From NCBI GenBank assembly GCA_023229825.1, contig JALNYN010000014.1:1-29961 (forward strand): a stretch of 29,961 bases of DNA, in the 5' to 3' direction. A program made the position numbers and the translations under genes. Within the stretch, counting starts at the first letter, position 1, and the number at the start of each line of letters is the position of its first letter. Source of the stretch: Minisyncoccota bacterium. GTDB taxonomy: Bacteria > Patescibacteriota > Minisyncoccia > Phycocordibacterales > CAIJYI01. Of the stretch, positions 1 to 6,077 are shown piece by piece. Under the pieces are notes generated by a model. The model did no database searches. It was not told where the DNA came from and worked only from the letters and a program-made list of their open reading frames with translations.

Positions 1-45
1 GTCAGGTACGTTTCCGGTGACGCGCATTTCCTTAAAGTTTTCCAT
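1..45 (-). CDS. 5' end of an unidentified gene (partial)
   Basis: An ATG at 43-45 (minus strand) opens a frame of 15 codons, reading MENFKEMRVTGNVPD, that runs off the window. It begins 26 nt after the stop of the Hint-domain gene on the same strand, so the two probably share a transcript. There is no good Shine-Dalgarno sequence, and too little is visible to name the product. Confidence 0.4.
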   Translation of the reverse strand, partial: MENFKEMRVTGNVPD

Positions 46-71
46 GCTGATATTTTGATATTTATAATTTT

Positions 72-995
72 TTATTTAAGCGTACTTCGCAGCAAAATTC
101 CATTCGCAAAATACATTCCGGTATCACCGTTCGGCAAAATATCGTAGGTGTATTCTTCGGTGTACGGCACTAGATCGGAAAGTATAACGGCCGCGCCGCC
201 AATCCTATCTCCAACATCCATTTCGCCAGCGTTTCGCCCATCAGCAATTTTGTGCCTGGGAGAAACGAACAGCTCCCTTCCATCTGAAAGTTTGATATGC
301 ATAACTTTATGAGTCGAAGGCGCACGCGTTTTTCCTGCGAGCACTGCGGTTCCCGAAATTTTCTTTCCGTTTTTATCAACCGTCCAAACGCGCATTCCTT
401 CCTTCATATTTTTTACCAAAACATCGCCCTCCGGCGTCGAGATGCGCGTATCGCCGGAAAGGCAGATCGGGCGCGGCGTTCCGATCTTCCAGCATTTTAG
501 ATTTTCCTCACCTTCACGAACGACAGGAGAGGGGTCGATACATTCATATCCCGCTCCGCAATCTTTATCGGAAGCACACGATGTTCCTCCGCTGCCGGCG
601 ATCGGACATTCCGCAAACTCGCAATTCGGACCAACGCGTCCGACCGCCGATCCGTCCGGACAAATTTTCGCATCCATGGTACAAGCAACCGCCTCGCCGT
701 TTCCGGAGCCGGATGTTCCCGACCCGCCGCCTTCACCGATAGGTTCTGCGTTGGGAGGAACCACATTTCCGGATGTTCCCTTTTTGCACGGCGTAAACTC
801 GCAATTCGGACCTGTCCTCCCCACCGATGAACCATCCGGACAAATTTTCGCTTCCATCGTGCAAGCAACCCCGCCGCCGCTCGCGGGACCCGCAGGAGAT
901 ACCGTAAGATAAGCAAACGTAGCGCCTACCCCCAGCAAGATGCCAAGAATAAAAATAGTGAAACAAATGTAGTAGACCGTTTTTGAAGTCATCAT
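72..995 (-). CDS. Membrane-anchored Cys-module protein with C-terminal Hint (intein-like) domain
   Basis: A 307-aa protein. Residues 5-30 form a single N-terminal membrane segment. It is followed by two near-identical six-cysteine-style modules (about 45-70 and 105-130, both containing KICPDGS and VGR.GPNCEF) joined by a Gly/Ser linker, and a third Cys-rich patch (140-168, CASDKDCGAGYEC). The C-terminal 130 residues match a Hint fold: CLSGDTRI with the nucleophile-type Cys near 178, VSPRHKIA with the block-B His near 248, and the closing strand YDILPNG...YFANGILL. The usual terminal His-Asn pair is replaced by Arg-Ser followed by three residues. That would disable full splicing but leave N-terminal cleavage chemistry possible. 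The reading frame is open to 1130, but a promoter lies at 1020-1048, so the ATG at 995 (or 992) is preferred. I infer an exported, possibly self-processing surface protein. Confidence 0.75.
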   Translation of the reverse strand: MMTSKTVYYICFTIFILGILLGVGATFAYLTVSPAGPASGGGVACTMEAKICPDGSSVGRTGPNCEFTPCKKGTSGNVVPPNAEPIGEGGGSGTSGSGNGEAVACTMDAKICPDGSAVGRVGPNCEFAECPIAGSGGTSCASDKDCGAGYECIDPSPVVREGEENLKCWKIGTPRPICLSGDTRISTPEGDVLVKNMKEGMRVWTVDKNGKKISGTAVLAGKTRAPSTHKVMHIKLSDGRELFVSPRHKIADGRNAGEMDVGDRIGGAAVILSDLVPYTEEYTYDILPNGDTGMYFANGILLRSTLK

Positions 996-1019
996 AAAAA
1001 AAGTTAATGATATACGTTC

Positions 1020-1048
1020 AGTATATCGTTTTCGCACAACAAAAACAA
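1020..1048 (-). promoter_or_regulatory. Promoter of the Hint-domain gene
   Basis: TTGTTT (1043-1048), a 17-nt spacer and TATACT (1020-1025) on the minus strand. The predicted start lies near 1013, giving an 18-20 nt leader without a Shine-Dalgarno sequence before the ATG at 995. This decides against the longer reading frame starting at 1130. Confidence 0.55.
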
Positions 1049-1058
1049 ACAAGGAAAG

Positions 1059-1097
1059 TATGAAAACCTTGGTTTTCATCGTCGGCCCACAGCCGAC
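1059..1097. repeat. Two adjacent short palindromes
   Basis: ATGAAAACC/GGTTTTCAT (1059-1078) and GTCGGC/GCCGAC (1081-1097) are two perfect hairpins in a row upstream of the Hint gene. The second is GC-rich and has no T-run, so neither is a convincing terminator. Function unknown. Confidence 0.4.
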
Positions 1098-1137
1098 CCC
1101 TACGCCCCAGCGGGCCGCGCTCGCGATCAATCAAATT

Positions 1138-1317
1138 GTGCGCCGGGTTGGAATTTCTCTCATTACATGAGCAGTATCCGTTTTCCGATTTACTCCTCGG
1201 GGCCCCTACCCCGACTCATAAATAACGGAAAAGGTTTCGAATCCAACACGCAAGTGACGCAGGTCACTTGCTCCGGCGCACCATTAAAAAAAGACCCGGC
1301 AAAAGGTCTTTTTTTAA
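1138..1317 (+). other. tRNA-Tyr tail element (mirror copy of tRNA 3' end with GCAG hairpin)
   Basis: The left end (1138-1152) repeats the last 15 nt of the tRNA-Tyr gene's acceptor and T-stem region (1320-1334) exactly, 182 bp away. The right part on the plus strand is a sense copy of the tRNA 3' end: T-loop and T-stem (1236-1247), then a 25-nt insert, then acceptor strand and CCA (1273-1283). The insert is a perfect hairpin, GCAAGTGAC, loop GCAG, GTCACTTGC (1250-1271). The left repeat can pair with the split right copy, giving one large fold. Between them lie further hairpins (CTCAT/ATGAG, CGGGG/CCCCG). No promoter was found on the plus strand. The tRNA-Leu locus carries the same architecture. 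Confidence 0.7.
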
Positions 1318-1328
1318 TGGTGCGCCGG
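1273..1328. terminator. Terminator of tRNA-Tyr within a 24-bp perfect inverted repeat
   Basis: Arms 1273-1296 and 1305-1328 are perfectly complementary around the 8-nt loop CGGCAAAA. The inner part (GACC/GGTC flanked by seven A and seven T) is a standard bidirectional intrinsic terminator for the minus-strand tRNA. The outer part consists of the tRNA acceptor strand and its mirror copy. Confidence 0.75.
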
Positions 1329-1403
1329 GTTGGATTCGAACCAACGAAGACTAAAGTCAGCAGATTTACAGTCTGCCCCCGTTGACCGCTTGGGTACCGA
1401 CGC
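1318..1403 (-). tRNA. tRNA-Tyr (GTA)
   Basis: On the minus strand the acceptor GCGTCGG (1397-1403) pairs with CCGGCGC (1322-1328), with one G-U pair. The anticodon GTA is at 1367-1369 in the stem-loop CAGACTGTAAATCTG. There is a long variable arm, as expected for bacterial tRNA-Tyr. The T-arm is GTTGG-TTCGAAT-CCAAC and CCA is encoded (1318-1320). The gene looks intact. It lies 6 nt downstream of the LAGLIDADG gene and is probably co-transcribed with it. Confidence 0.95.
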
Positions 1404-1409
1404 GAATAT

Positions 1410-2195
1410 TTAAATTTTATTGCCAAACTCTTTAAATCGATTTACATGTTTTGCGTTGGCCGGTTTGATCTCTGTAAAAAATCGAAAGACCTCGGCGCGA
1501 TTGGTAATATAAACTTTTCCGGAACTTATTTCCGATGGTTTGTATTCTAGCTTAAAAAGCATTTTCTGTAAAGAAACTAAGAGGGGTAAAGATTTGTTCG
1601 TAAGAGATATTTGTATCCCATATCTCAAGTGGTATACGGATCCATCGGTGTCAAAAAAACCTCGAAGGAATGCTTTCATAAAAATATCTTTTTGAAATAT
1701 CCATTTCGGAACACCGACTTGCGATGCTACTTTGTTAAATACAAGACCTTCTTTTTGAAGCCACCGGGAAAGTTCCACCGAACTTATGTAAACATCTTTG
1801 TAACCATCTTTTCTTATACCGACTTTTGCTTTTGTAGTAAACAGCTTTTCCATAAGGGTGCGAACATATTCTGCATACAACATTTCTTTCGTTCCGAGCG
1901 AAACCACTGTCTGGAACTCGGATACATGTCCATCGCCCAGCATAACGCCAAAAAATTCAGCGAGTTCCAGCGTCCGGCGTGCAGGAATTTTTATTCCAAC
2001 GCGCTTATGCAAATAGTCGATCTTACTTTCCGGAGATGTCGGTATATTCAGTCTTTGTAATCGCTGAAACACCGTTTGCGGAGCAATTTTTAACAGTAGG
2101 CCAACTTCGTTGATTGTCTTGTTTTGCTTTACATACAAAAAACGAAGCTCTTTGCGTTTTTTTTCCTCCTCTTCTTTTGCCCATCGTCTTCCCAT
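1410..2195 (-). CDS. LAGLIDADG endonuclease-like protein with N-terminal helix-turn-helix
   Basis: A 261-aa protein. Residues 18-50 resemble a helix-turn-helix (KTINEVGLLLKIAPQTVFQ). Two LAGLIDADG-type motifs follow: LAEFFGVMLGDGH (78-90) and AFLRGFFDTDGSV (175-187). Each ends in an acidic residue suited to metal binding, so this is a single-chain two-motif enzyme and appears intact. The ATG at 2195 follows a candidate promoter and no strong Shine-Dalgarno. The stop codon lies 6 nt before tRNA-Tyr on the same strand. I infer a free-standing homing endonuclease or a regulator of the WhiA/LAGLIDADG fold. The tRNA-adjacent position favours the former, but the cleavage target is unknown. Confidence 0.8.
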   Translation of the reverse strand: MGRRWAKEEEEKKRKELRFLYVKQNKTINEVGLLLKIAPQTVFQRLQRLNIPTSPESKIDYLHKRVGIKIPARRTLELAEFFGVMLGDGHVSEFQTVVSLGTKEMLYAEYVRTLMEKLFTTKAKVGIRKDGYKDVYISSVELSRWLQKEGLVFNKVASQVGVPKWIFQKDIFMKAFLRGFFDTDGSVYHLRYGIQISLTNKSLPLLVSLQKMLFKLEYKPSEISSGKVYITNRAEVFRFFTEIKPANAKHVNRFKEFGNKI

Positions 2196-2228
2196 CTATA
2201 CATCTTATCATCAAAACAAACTTATCGC

Positions 2229-2256
2229 AATATACTACTCCATAACAACGTGCGAA
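2229..2256 (-). promoter_or_regulatory. Candidate promoter of the LAGLIDADG gene
   Basis: TTCGCA (2251-2256), a 16-nt spacer and TATATT (2229-2234), starting directly after the T-run of the upstream terminator. Reasonable but not consensus. Confidence 0.4.
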
Positions 2257-2292
2257 TAAAAATCCCGCCGCCGATCTAACTCGGGGCGGGAT
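2257..2292 (-). terminator. Terminator of the 111-aa gene
   Basis: ATCCCGCC/GGCGGGAT stem (2262-2269 with 2285-2292) followed by TTTTTATT on the minus strand, 20 nt after the stop codon at 2312. Confidence 0.8.
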
Positions 2293-2311
2293 ATGATACT
2301 TTTTTATGATT

Positions 2312-2647
2312 TTACTTCGTAGGCGGCGCGAGTGTCCACCCGGTTCGCGGATGATAAACAACCTTTCCCTTTTTCTGGAGATTTTCTATCATCCCCATAA
2401 AAAGACATTTATTATCCCAAAATAAAAGCTTCCTCACATAATCAATTTCTTCATGAGTGATACTTTTTGTTTTGGATTCCTCGGATAGTATCCGCAGAAT
2501 TTCCAAAATCGTTTCTTCACTTGGTGCGCTCAGTTTTTTTGCTTCCGCATTTTTTGCGAGAAAATATGAATTATGAGCATCAAGTACGGCTTGTTTGTCT
2601 AATTTTTTCTCAAGATCTTCAAAATATGCTTCAAGTAGGTCTAACAT
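2312..2647 (-). CDS. Small protein of unknown function, tandem paralog A
   Basis: A 111-aa protein. The start at 2647 is set by an AGGAG at 2655-2659, seven nt upstream of the ATG; the frame is open further, but only through the neighbour's terminator. It aligns along most of its length with the next gene upstream: shared features are LD.H/Y.SY near residue 24, ILEILR, the segment EI.YV...L.WD, and the ending K.VV...R.GW.L/IVPPT. The C-terminal alternation of basic residues and a Trp resembles the wing of a winged helix, which is a weak inference. It has its own terminator. I do not recognise the family. Confidence 0.75.
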   Translation of the reverse strand: MLDLLEAYFEDLEKKLDKQAVLDAHNSYFLAKNAEAKKLSAPSEETILEILRILSEESKTKSITHEEIDYVRKLLFWDNKCLFMGMIENLQKKGKVVYHPRTGWTLAPPTK

Positions 2648-2763
2648 TTGCGTTCTCCTATCAAAATCAATCCCATTTAATGGTATCATAAAAATATGAA
2701 AAAGAAAGCCCAGCGACGAAGTATAAGGGACAAGTATAAGTATATGGAACGACGAACAGCGAC

Positions 2764-2792
2764 AAAAAACCCGCCAAGGCTTGCTTGGCGGG
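2764..2792 (-). terminator. Terminator of the 107-aa gene
   Basis: CCCGCCAAG/CTTGGCGGG stem (2770-2778 with 2784-2792) followed by TTTTTTG on the minus strand. The flank GTATCATATCCCGCC is shared with the terminator of the paralog, so the gene duplication included the terminator. Confidence 0.8.
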
Positions 2793-2804
2793 ATATGATA
2801 CTTT

Positions 2805-3128
2805 TTATTCACTAACTTCCGTAGGCGGGACAATTTTCCATCTTCTTTGCTTTGTCACCACCACGGTGCCTTTTTCGAGAGATTTCCACAATATTTTGCA
2901 CACGGTACTATAACATGTATTGTACGACGCTAAAAGATCCCAATGCAGTACACGTCCCACATAAACGATCTCATCTACGTAAAAACCGTCATTTTTGTAA
3001 GATTCTTGCAATACTCGCAAAATTTCCAAAATATCGTCCTCTTGTGGAATTTTTTTCTCAAACTCAGCGCTGGCTTGCTGCATTAAAATATATGAATCAT
3101 ACGCTTTTATTATTGCCTTTTTATTCAT
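2805..3128 (-). CDS. Small protein of unknown function, tandem paralog B
   Basis: A 107-aa protein starting MNKKAIIKAYDSY. The ATG at 3128 follows GGAGA at 7-8 nt and sits about 29 nt after a predicted transcription start, so the longer frame from 3176 is rejected. It is a diverged paralog of the adjacent 111-aa gene: same size, same predicted helical N-terminus (EDDILEILRVLQES), and a basic C-terminal end (KQRRWKIVPPTE). It carries an extra stretch near residues 70-80 that contains a Cys. Each member of the pair has a separate promoter region and terminator, so they may be expressed under different conditions. Function unknown. Confidence 0.75.
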   Translation of the reverse strand: MNKKAIIKAYDSYILMQQASAEFEKKIPQEDDILEILRVLQESYKNDGFYVDEIVYVGRVLHWDLLASYNTCYSTVCKILWKSLEKGTVVVTKQRRWKIVPPTEVSE

Positions 3129-3163
3129 CGATCTTTCTCCTTTAAAGAAACTGTCCTGATTTA

Positions 3164-3192
3164 TGTATACCACCAAAAGAAAAACGGGTCAA
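3164..3192 (-). promoter_or_regulatory. Promoter of paralog B, overlapping the clpB terminator
   Basis: TTGACC (3187-3192), exactly 17 nt, TATACA (3164-3169) on the minus strand. The -35 box is part of the descending arm of the clpB terminator hairpin. Confidence 0.65.
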
Positions 3193-3207
3193 AATTTGAC
3201 CCGTTTT
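3176..3207 (-). terminator. Terminator of clpB
   Basis: A 13-bp perfect stem, AAAACGGGTCAAA with its complement (3181-3207), followed by a T-rich run on the minus strand, 8 nt after the clpB stop. Confidence 0.8.
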
Positions 3208-3215
3208 TCTTTTCC

Positions 3216-5897
3216 TTATACTTTGGCTGTCTCTTTCGCTTTTCTCCCGAGGCTTGGTTTCAGTTTGATCTTGTCCGCTTTGATGACCAGCTCTTCGCCT
3301 TTCATGCTGACGGATACTGCGCCGCCGAAGAGCATTCCTTTGGAGATCATGAGCGTCGCGACGGGCGTTAATATCTTGTTTTGGATCAAGCGCTTGAGCG
3401 GGCGCGCGCCATACTGAGGATTATATCCTTCTTTCGCAAGATACTCCATGGCATCACTAGAGACTTTCAAAGCGATATCTTTTTCGAGCAAGCGTTTTTC
3501 CACGATCTTGATCTGAAGTCCGACGATATCTCTGACGGCTTCCTTGGAAAGAATGTCGAAGATAAGGATCTCGTCCAAGCGATTCAAGAATTCCGGACGA
3601 AAATAATTTTTTAGGGCTGCAGTCACCTTCTCTTTCGCAGCGGTGTAATCTCCCGCTTCGGTGGAATTGGAGAATCCGATGGTCTTCATGCGATCGATGA
3701 ATTCCGCGCCGATGTTCGACGTGAGGATAATGACGGTATTCTTGAAATTGACCGTTCTCCCCTTCGCGTCGGTAAGGCGTCCGTTGTCTAAAACCTGAAG
3801 CAGGATATTGAATACCTCGGGATGCGCCTTTTCGATCTCGTCGAAAAGCAGCACGGAATACGGTTTGTGCCTGACGAGTTCTGTGATCGAACCGCCTTCT
3901 TCGTGTCCGACATAACCGGGAGGCGATCCGATGATCTTAGAAACCGAGTGCTTCTCCATATACTCGGACATGTCTATGCGGATCAGAGATTTTTCATCGT
4001 TGAAAAGAAATTCAGCGACGGCTTTGGAAAGCTCCGTCTTACCTACTCCGGTCGGACCGAGAAAGAGGAATGAACCGATGGGATGATTCGGATCGGAGAT
4101 GCCCACGCGCGAACGCTTGATGGCGTCGGCGATCTTTTGAATGGCGCTTTCCTGCCCGATCACCCGTTCTTTTAATTTTTCTTCAAGGTGAGAAAGTTTC
4201 ATCGCTTCTTCTTCAAGCATTTTGGAAACGGGGATGCCCGTCCACTTTGAAACCACATCGGCAATATCCGCCTCGGTGATCTCCTCTTTCAAGATCCTCT
4301 GAGTGATCTTCAGTTTGCGCAAGCGAAGATTTTTTGCGTTCAGTTCTTTTTCAAGAGTGGGGATCTTTCCGTATCTGATCTCGGCGACCGTGGCGAGATC
4401 GGTGCGCGTTTCGGCCGCTTCGGCTTCCAAGCGCAGAGCATCGAGCTGTTTTTTAATTTCCCGGATGGAGGTGAGTATCTCCTTTTCGTTCGTCCAGCGC
4501 ATTTCTACGTCGTGAGTTTTTTCTCGAAGATCGCTGATCTCTTTGTCGATATCTTTCATGCGGCTCTTGGCGTTTTGTCCTTCTTCTGTTGCGGCTTCTT
4601 TTTTGAGCGCTTCTTTTTCGATCTCAAGACGCATTATTTTTCGATGAGCATCTTCCAAAACTGCCGGTTTTGTTTCAAGCGAGATCTTGAGCATCGAGGC
4701 GGCTTCGTCGATAAGGTCCACCGCTTTGTCGGGCAAGAATCGATCGCTGATATAACGGCTGCTTAAGGTAACCGCAGATATGATCGCATCATCGGTGATC
4801 TTAACCCCATGATACAGTTCATATTTCTCCTTCAATCCGCGAAGAATGGCGACGGCATCTTCGGTATTCGGTTCGGCGACCTGTACCGGCTGAAAACGTC
4901 TGGTGAGCGCCATATCCTTTTCGATATGTTTCTGATACTCCTTGAAGGTGGTCGCTCCGATAGCGCGAAGTTCCCCGCGAGCAAGCGCCGGTTTCAGGAG
5001 ATTGGAAGCGTCGAGCGCTCCGTCCGCACCGCCGGCTCCGACGATCATATGTATCTCGTCGATAAAAAGAATGATCTTTCCTTCCGAGCGCTCGATCTCT
5101 TTCATGATCGCTTTCAGGCGTTCCTCAAATTCGCCGCGATATTTCGTGCCGGCAACGAGCGAACCGATGTCGAGAGATACGAGTTCCTTTCCTTTGAGAG
5201 ATTCGGGGACATCACCTTTAGACATGCGGATCGCGAGACCTTCGACAACGGCGGTCTTTCCAACGCCGGCCTCTCCGATCAGAATGGGATTGTTTTTTGT
5301 ACGCCGCGAAAGGATCTGCATGATGCGTGCGATCTCAACATCGCGACCGATGACCGGATCAAGCTTGTCTTCGCCGGCGAGTTTTGTCAGGCTTCTCGTG
5401 TAGCGCGCAAGTACTTTCGATTTCTTCGGAGAACTGATGTCGGTAATGTTGCCGTTCTTGAATTCCTGAATATAGCGGAGCACCTCGTCTTTTCCGATCT
5501 TGAAACGATTCAAGATCTCGCGCGATGGTTGCGACACTTCAATGAGCGCCAAAAAGAGATGTTCGGTGGAAATGAAACTGTCGTTCATCGACTGAACGAT
5601 CTTTGATGAAGTATCGAGAACTTGCGCAAGTTCCGGAGTGAGGTACATCTGAAAAGACGGCGACACCGTATTTCCGTGTTCGTTCGTTTCAAGCGTTGAA
5701 AGCAGCGAGTCGATGAGAAGATTTTGATCGACCTCCATTCTGTCTAAAATGGAAATGACCGGTCCTTCGTCCTGCAAGATAAGCGCCGCGAGAAGATGGA
5801 GAGAATCAACATGATTCAACCCTCTTTCGATCGCAAGCTCATGCGCCCGACGAATGGCTTCTTTCGCTTTTGAGGTGAAGTCTTTAAAAGGTGGCAT
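3216..5897 (-). CDS. clpB: ClpB/ClpC-type AAA+ disaggregase
   Basis: An 893-aa two-ring Hsp100 ATPase. The N-domain is 1-150. Walker A1 GEAGVGKT is at 208-215 with Walker B ILFIDEIH at 276-283. A long coiled M-domain spans about 410-540. Walker A2 GPTGVGKT is at 614-621, with VLLFDEIEKAH following, and the sensor-2 region GARPLKR is near 830. The M-domain length and its start (MRLEIEKEALKKE) are those of ClpB. However, the second ring has a loop AEFIDRMKTIGFSN (731-744) like the ClpP-docking IGF/VGF loop of ClpA/ClpC, which ClpB lacks. The protein may therefore feed a ClpP peptidase as well as disaggregate. It has its own promoter and terminator. There is no Shine-Dalgarno: the ATG directly follows a heptanucleotide repeat in the leader. 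Confidence 0.93.
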   Translation of the reverse strand: MPPFKDFTSKAKEAIRRAHELAIERGLNHVDSLHLLAALILQDEGPVISILDRMEVDQNLLIDSLLSTLETNEHGNTVSPSFQMYLTPELAQVLDTSSKIVQSMNDSFISTEHLFLALIEVSQPSREILNRFKIGKDEVLRYIQEFKNGNITDISSPKKSKVLARYTRSLTKLAGEDKLDPVIGRDVEIARIMQILSRRTKNNPILIGEAGVGKTAVVEGLAIRMSKGDVPESLKGKELVSLDIGSLVAGTKYRGEFEERLKAIMKEIERSEGKIILFIDEIHMIVGAGGADGALDASNLLKPALARGELRAIGATTFKEYQKHIEKDMALTRRFQPVQVAEPNTEDAVAILRGLKEKYELYHGVKITDDAIISAVTLSSRYISDRFLPDKAVDLIDEAASMLKISLETKPAVLEDAHRKIMRLEIEKEALKKEAATEEGQNAKSRMKDIDKEISDLREKTHDVEMRWTNEKEILTSIREIKKQLDALRLEAEAAETRTDLATVAEIRYGKIPTLEKELNAKNLRLRKLKITQRILKEEITEADIADVVSKWTGIPVSKMLEEEAMKLSHLEEKLKERVIGQESAIQKIADAIKRSRVGISDPNHPIGSFLFLGPTGVGKTELSKAVAEFLFNDEKSLIRIDMSEYMEKHSVSKIIGSPPGYVGHEEGGSITELVRHKPYSVLLFDEIEKAHPEVFNILLQVLDNGRLTDAKGRTVNFKNTVIILTSNIGAEFIDRMKTIGFSNSTEAGDYTAAKEKVTAALKNYFRPEFLNRLDEILIFDILSKEAVRDIVGLQIKIVEKRLLEKDIALKVSSDAMEYLAKEGYNPQYGARPLKRLIQNKILTPVATLMISKGMLFGGAVSVSMKGEELVIKADKIKLKPSLGRKAKETAKV

Positions 5898-5899
5898 AG

Positions 5900-5947
5900 T
5901 TTTAGGTTTTAGGTTTTAGGTTTTAGGTTTTAGGTTTTAGGTTTTAG
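5900..5947. repeat. Heptanucleotide tandem repeat (TTTTAGG)6.9 in the clpB leader
   Basis: Six perfect TTTTAGG units (5900-5941) plus six of seven bases of a seventh (5942-5947). On the mRNA strand this reads CCTAAAA repeated, ending 2 nt before the clpB ATG and occupying the place of a ribosome binding site. The unit is prone to slipped-strand length change. Confidence 0.95.
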
Positions 5948-6013
5948 AAGATCTTCATGAAAATGGGAAGAACTTCTTAGTACAAAAGAAAACCCATGAA
6001 GGCTTTCAAGTAA

Positions 6014-6042
6014 ATACTACAAGCATTTATGTAAATTGTCAA
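6014..6042 (-). promoter_or_regulatory. clpB promoter
   Basis: TTGACA (6037-6042), 17-nt spacer, TAGTAT (6014-6019) on the minus strand. It predicts a leader of about 110 nt that includes the heptanucleotide repeat. I see no CIRCE (HrcA) operator. Confidence 0.75.
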
Positions 6043-6077
6043 CCCCGTTAGAATTTAATAAACCTTTATTTTTGGAG

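Noticed and set aside
996..1130. Extended N-terminus of the Hint-domain protein
   Set aside because: The extension contains the predicted promoter and reads through two palindromes; the membrane segment directly follows the internal Met pair.
1410..2195. Calling the LAGLIDADG protein WhiA
   Set aside because: WhiA has a C-terminal sigma-region-4-like helix-turn-helix after a LAGLIDADG domain; here the helix-turn-helix is N-terminal and the domain ends the protein.
2023..2361. Open frame overlapping the LAGLIDADG gene
   Set aside because: It covers the terminator and promoter region in another frame and its translation is not protein-like.
4809..5606. Long open frame on the plus strand inside clpB
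   Set aside because: It is antisense to conserved ClpB sequence, has no promoter or ribosome binding site, and its translation has no domain character.
5900..5947. Possible CRISPR array at the clpB leader
   Set aside because: The repeat unit is 7 bp without spacers; it is a simple tandem repeat.
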